Assembly: GCF_024706985.1 (NCBI RefSeq) | Contig: NZ_JAMCCX010000028.1 | Span: 186,001-250,000 of the forward strand | Origin: Alicyclobacillus sp. SP_1 | GTDB lineage: Bacteria > Bacillota > Bacilli > Alicyclobacillales > Alicyclobacillaceae | DNA length: 64,000 nt | Reading direction: 5' to 3' | Part shown: positions 60,955 through 64,000 of the stretch, one piece after another | Layout: the number at the start of each line of letters is the position of its first letter | Numbering within the stretch: the first letter of the stretch is position 1 | The notes under the pieces: model-generated | What the model was told of the DNA's origin: nothing | Seen by the model: the letters and a program-made list of their open reading frames with translations, nothing else | The model's database searches: none | Made by a program: the position numbers and the translations under genes

Positions 60955-61875
60955 ATGTATCATGCCATCTCTACCGATGACTTTACGCGCTCAACCGTCG
61001 AACGTTTGATTCGCATCGCTGAGGAGTTTCGAGTGTCACCCCGTCATATTCTACGAGCTCGCCTCCAAGGCACGTTGGTTGCCACTTTGTTCTATGAGCC
61101 AAGTACGCGGACGCGACTGTCCTTTGAAGCTGCGGTTGCTCGGCTCGGTGGCAACGTGGTGGGCGCAGAGAACGCTCGAGAGAATTCTTCGGCGAAGAAG
61201 GGCGAACGACTGGCGGATGTTTTTCGTGTTGTCGGGGCCTATGCCGACGCGATTGTCATCCGGCATCACGAAAATGACGAAATTGCTGCAGCGCTTCCCT
61301 ACAGTCCGGTGCCCGTTATCAATGCTGGAGCCGGTAGCGGCGAGCATCCTACGCAAAGTCTTCTCGACCTATACACGCTCTGGCGCGAGTTTGGGCGGAT
61401 TGACGGTTTGAAGGTCTGTATGGTGGGAGACTTAAAGTATGGGCGAACGGTGCATTCGTTGCTCCGATTGTTGACGCGATTTTCGGGGATTCGCGTGACT
61501 TTGGTGTCTCCTGCCGAACTCGCCTTGCCTCCATCACTCCACCGCGAACTCGTTGATGCTGGCTTGGAACTCGACGTTGCGGATGATCTCGATGAAGCCC
61601 TCGCGAGCACAGATGTTGTCTACCAGACACGCATCCAGCGCGAGCGAATCACGTCTGAATTGACCGCTGAGGATGAAGAGGATTTCGCTATCTTGCCACG
61701 GCATCTGCCCATCTTAGCTCCGACGGCGCGAATTCTGCACCCGCTACCGCGCGTCAATGAGATTCATTTGGAAGTAGACGGTGATGAGCGGGCAGCGTAC
61801 TTCCGGCAGGTGCAGAATGGGCTGTACATTCGGATGGCGCTGATGGATGAAATTTTGGGAGGGGTGCTCCGGTGA
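60955..61875 (+). CDS. pyrB: aspartate carbamoyltransferase catalytic subunit
   Basis: A 306-residue enzyme: FYEPSTRTRLSFE (carbamoyl phosphate site), NAGAGSGEHPTQSLLDLYT, and HPLPRVNEIH. ATG 60955 with GGGAGG upstream, 19 bases after pyrR; pyrP is absent between them. Confidence 0.97.
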   Translation: MYHAISTDDFTRSTVERLIRIAEEFRVSPRHILRARLQGTLVATLFYEPSTRTRLSFEAAVARLGGNVVGAENARENSSAKKGERLADVFRVVGAYADAIVIRHHENDEIAAALPYSPVPVINAGAGSGEHPTQSLLDLYTLWREFGRIDGLKVCMVGDLKYGRTVHSLLRLLTRFSGIRVTLVSPAELALPPSLHRELVDAGLELDVADDLDEALASTDVVYQTRIQRERITSELTAEDEEDFAILPRHLPILAPTARILHPLPRVNEIHLEVDGDERAAYFRQVQNGLYIRMALMDEILGGVLR

Positions 61876-63176
61876 AGGTTAAAGTGACCGGTGGACAATT
61901 GCTGGATTTAGTCGAGGAGTCTCTGACGGCGGTGGATGTGCTGGTGGACAGCGAAGCCGGGATGGTGTTGGCTATCGGTACTGAACTGCCGGAGGCGGAC
62001 CAGACGGTGCAACTGAGTGGGCAAGTGCTGTTGCCAGGTTTTATCGATGTACACGTGCATCTGCGGGAACCAGGGTTTGAACATAAAGAGACGATTGCCA
62101 CCGGAGCGCGAGCTGCCGCGGCCGGAGGATTTGGGCAAATACTATGTATGCCAAATACGAATCCGCCGCTCGATACACCGGATCGAGTCGCGAATGTACG
62201 TCGCCTGGCTCATGCGGCACAGGCTTCTCAAGTGTTGCCCATCGCGTGTATCACGAAGATGCAGCGTGGGGAAGAGCTGACCGACTTTCGGGCGCTTCAA
62301 CTGGCGGGAGCTGTGGCCCTTTCAGATGATGGAAAAGGGGTGCAAGACGGGGGATTGATGCGCCAAGCGATGGTTGTCGCCAGCGAATGGAATCTTCCCA
62401 TTGCCATTCACGCGGAGGACGAGTCTATTGCTCGTGACGGGGTGTTACATCCTGGTGCTGCGGCGAGGCTTGGACTACCCGTCCAACCTGGGGAGTCGGA
62501 GTCGGCGATGATTGCGCGAGACCTTTTGTTGGCGGAGGCAACGGGCGCCCATCTGCATGTCTGCCATGTGTCGGTGGAACCCGCTGTGAGCCTCATCCGC
62601 TGGGCGAAACTCCGAGGAATTCGCGTGACCGCGGAAGTCACTCCGCACCACCTGTTGTTGACCGAGGACGATATTGTGAAAGACGACGCGCGCTACAAGG
62701 TCAATCCTCCCCTACGGAGCCGTCGTGATGTGGAGGCCTGTCGGGAAGGATTCTTGGACGGAACGCTCGACATGGTGGCGACTGACCACGCTCCGCACAG
62801 CCAGAGCGAGAAACAGCTGGGACTCGCGGCTGCTCCGTTTGGGATGGTCGGCATTGAAACGGTGTTTCCGCTCCTCTACACACATTTCGTTCAAACTGGG
62901 AGACTGAGCCTCGCGGAGTTGGTGCGCCGGATGTCGACCCGCCCGGCCGCGGCCTTTCATCTTCCTGGGGGAACGATTCGGGTTGGGGGCCGCGCCGATA
63001 TCACGGCGGTAGACCTGCAGGCACGGCGCGTGATTGAGCCCGAAAAATTTTACTCCAAGGCTCGCAACACGCCGTTTGCCGGATGGTCGGCGGCGGGTTG
63101 GCCAGTCTGGACTATGTGCAACGGCAAAGTGATTCACGATGATTTGGTTCACACAGGAACAGGAGGTTCGGTATGA
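61872..63176 (+). CDS. pyrC: dihydroorotase
   Basis: A 434-residue amidohydrolase: DVHVHLREPG metal ligands, AIHAEDE, VCHVS, and ATDHAPHS. GTG 61872 overlaps the pyrB stop. Confidence 0.97.
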   Translation: MKVKVTGGQLLDLVEESLTAVDVLVDSEAGMVLAIGTELPEADQTVQLSGQVLLPGFIDVHVHLREPGFEHKETIATGARAAAAGGFGQILCMPNTNPPLDTPDRVANVRRLAHAAQASQVLPIACITKMQRGEELTDFRALQLAGAVALSDDGKGVQDGGLMRQAMVVASEWNLPIAIHAEDESIARDGVLHPGAAARLGLPVQPGESESAMIARDLLLAEATGAHLHVCHVSVEPAVSLIRWAKLRGIRVTAEVTPHHLLLTEDDIVKDDARYKVNPPLRSRRDVEACREGFLDGTLDMVATDHAPHSQSEKQLGLAAAPFGMVGIETVFPLLYTHFVQTGRLSLAELVRRMSTRPAAAFHLPGGTIRVGGRADITAVDLQARRVIEPEKFYSKARNTPFAGWSAAGWPVWTMCNGKVIHDDLVHTGTGGSV

Positions 63177-64000
63177 CGGAACCACGTTCAGCCCGGCTCA
63201 TTCTAGAAAATGGCCTCGTCTTCCACGGATCAGGATTTGGAGCGGAAGGCGAGTCTTTTGGAGAAGTCGTATTCAATACAGGAATGACTGGATATCAGGA
63301 AGTCTTGACCGACCCATCCTATTGCGGTCAAATTGTCACCATGACCTATCCGCTTATTGGCAATTATGGAGTCAATGTTGACGATATCGAATCGCACGCC
63401 CCGCATGTGCGTGGATTCGTTGTGCATGAGTGGAGTGAGGTGCCCAGTCACTTTAAGAGCACGGGCACGCTCGGCGCGTACCTTGCACAGCACCAGATTA
63501 TCGGGATATCCGGAATTGATACGCGCAAATTGACCAAGGCGATTCGCAGTCAAGGAACGATGAAAGCCGTACTCACGACTCTCGATACGCCTGTCGCTGA
63601 GCTCTTGGACCGCCTTTCTGCACCTTTTCCGACGGATGAAATTTTACAAGTGACAACTCCAGTTCCGTACCGCGCTCCGGGTGAAGGACGGCGCGTAGTG
63701 GCCATGGATTTTGGCATGAAGTCCGGGGTGGTGCGCTCGCTGCTCGCACGAGGATGCGATGTGGTGGTCGTACCGGCGACGACGACGGCCGATGAGATTC
63801 TCGCATGGCAGCCGCACGGGGTGATGTTGTCCAACGGACCTGGCAATCCGGAGAATGCAGCGTATGCTATCGATACGGTGCGGGCGCTGATTGCGCGGGG
63901 AGTACCGATGTTTGGAATTTGTCTCGGACACCAACTCATTGCGCTGGCGTGCGGCGGTAAGACCGAGAAAATGCGTTTTGGGCATCGCGGAGCGAATCAT
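63173..64000 (+). CDS. carA: carbamoyl-phosphate synthase small subunit (3' truncated by window)
   Basis: 276 residues visible, starting ATG 63173 overlapping the pyrC stop (ATGA). The N-terminal domain has VVFNTGMTGYQEVLTDPSY, and the glutamine amidotransferase domain has FGICLGHQLIAL with the nucleophile cysteine near residue 250. It supplies ammonia to CarB. The gene continues past the window; pyrAB should follow. Confidence 0.96.
   Translation, partial: MTEPRSARLILENGLVFHGSGFGAEGESFGEVVFNTGMTGYQEVLTDPSYCGQIVTMTYPLIGNYGVNVDDIESHAPHVRGFVVHEWSEVPSHFKSTGTLGAYLAQHQIIGISGIDTRKLTKAIRSQGTMKAVLTTLDTPVAELLDRLSAPFPTDEILQVTTPVPYRAPGEGRRVVAMDFGMKSGVVRSLLARGCDVVVVPATTTADEILAWQPHGVMLSNGPGNPENAAYAIDTVRALIARGVPMFGICLGHQLIALACGGKTEKMRFGHRGANH

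Overview
The window comes from a spore-forming member of the Bacillota, most likely an Alicyclobacillaceae-type (acidophilic, Bacillus-like) organism. The evidence is the gene order mraZ-rsmH-ftsL-pbp-murE-mraY-murD-ftsW/spoVE-murG-murB-murA-divIB-ylxW-ylxX-sbp-ftsA-ftsZ-spoIIGA-sigE-sigG-ymxH-ylmDE-ylmGH-divIVA-lspA-rluD-pyrRBC-carA, sporulation genes (spoIIGA, sigE, sigG, rsfA, a Ger(x)C lipoprotein, a yteA-type DksA protein), and bshC for bacillithiol. Many start codons are GTG or TTG behind strong Shine-Dalgarno sequences. Genus is an inference; no rRNA is present.

Bases 1-6240 hold a co-directional cluster: an FAD oxidoreductase tail, two FabL-type enoyl reductases (Y-x6-K), a dedicated acyl carrier protein, an acyl-activating AMP ligase, an acyl-CoA dehydrogenase and a zinc alcohol dehydrogenase. 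This is the enzyme set expected for turning a shikimate-type ring acid into a saturated cyclohexanecarboxyl thioester, the primer of omega-cyclohexyl fatty acids. I consider it the best candidate for an interesting system here.

Bases 6300-20740 hold housekeeping and small genes: a DUF1292 - YlbF - membrane protein operon, an IDEAL-domain/DUF3055 pair, clpP with a MidA-type methyltransferase, a gapB-type GAPDH with CcpN-like sites over its promoter, a cysteine desulfurase-thiI pair for tRNA thiolation, rsfA, a Ger(x)C lipoprotein, a YmfI-like reductase coupled to a proline-rich protein, a PaaI-type thioesterase and a FabG-like reductase.

Bases 20790-27870 hold an AspP-like permease and a yngHGFE-type acyl-CoA carboxylase / HMG-CoA lyase operon (leucine or isoprenoid acid breakdown). 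This operon has three odd RNA/DNA features: a 21-bp leader hairpin that buries the ribosome binding site, a 23-bp repeat array that forms six ATGA-overlapping mini-ORFs before the biotin carrier gene, and a 27-bp repeat array across that gene's stop codon. An OYE (namA/yqjM) and bshC follow.

Bases 31010-49130 are the dcw division and wall cluster. It is preceded by a textbook MraZ box array and interrupted by a terminator between murG and murB; Spo0A-box-like sites lie before ftsA. Bases 49290-52450 are the spoIIG-sigG block with Spo0A boxes and a sigma-F-like promoter. Bases 52480-56030 are the ylm-divIVA block, which lacks sepF. The rest has a yteA-like gene, a phosphosulfolactate synthase (spore sulfolactate), lspA, rluD, yceI, and the pyr operon with a complete PyrR-controlled attenuator; carA runs off the window.
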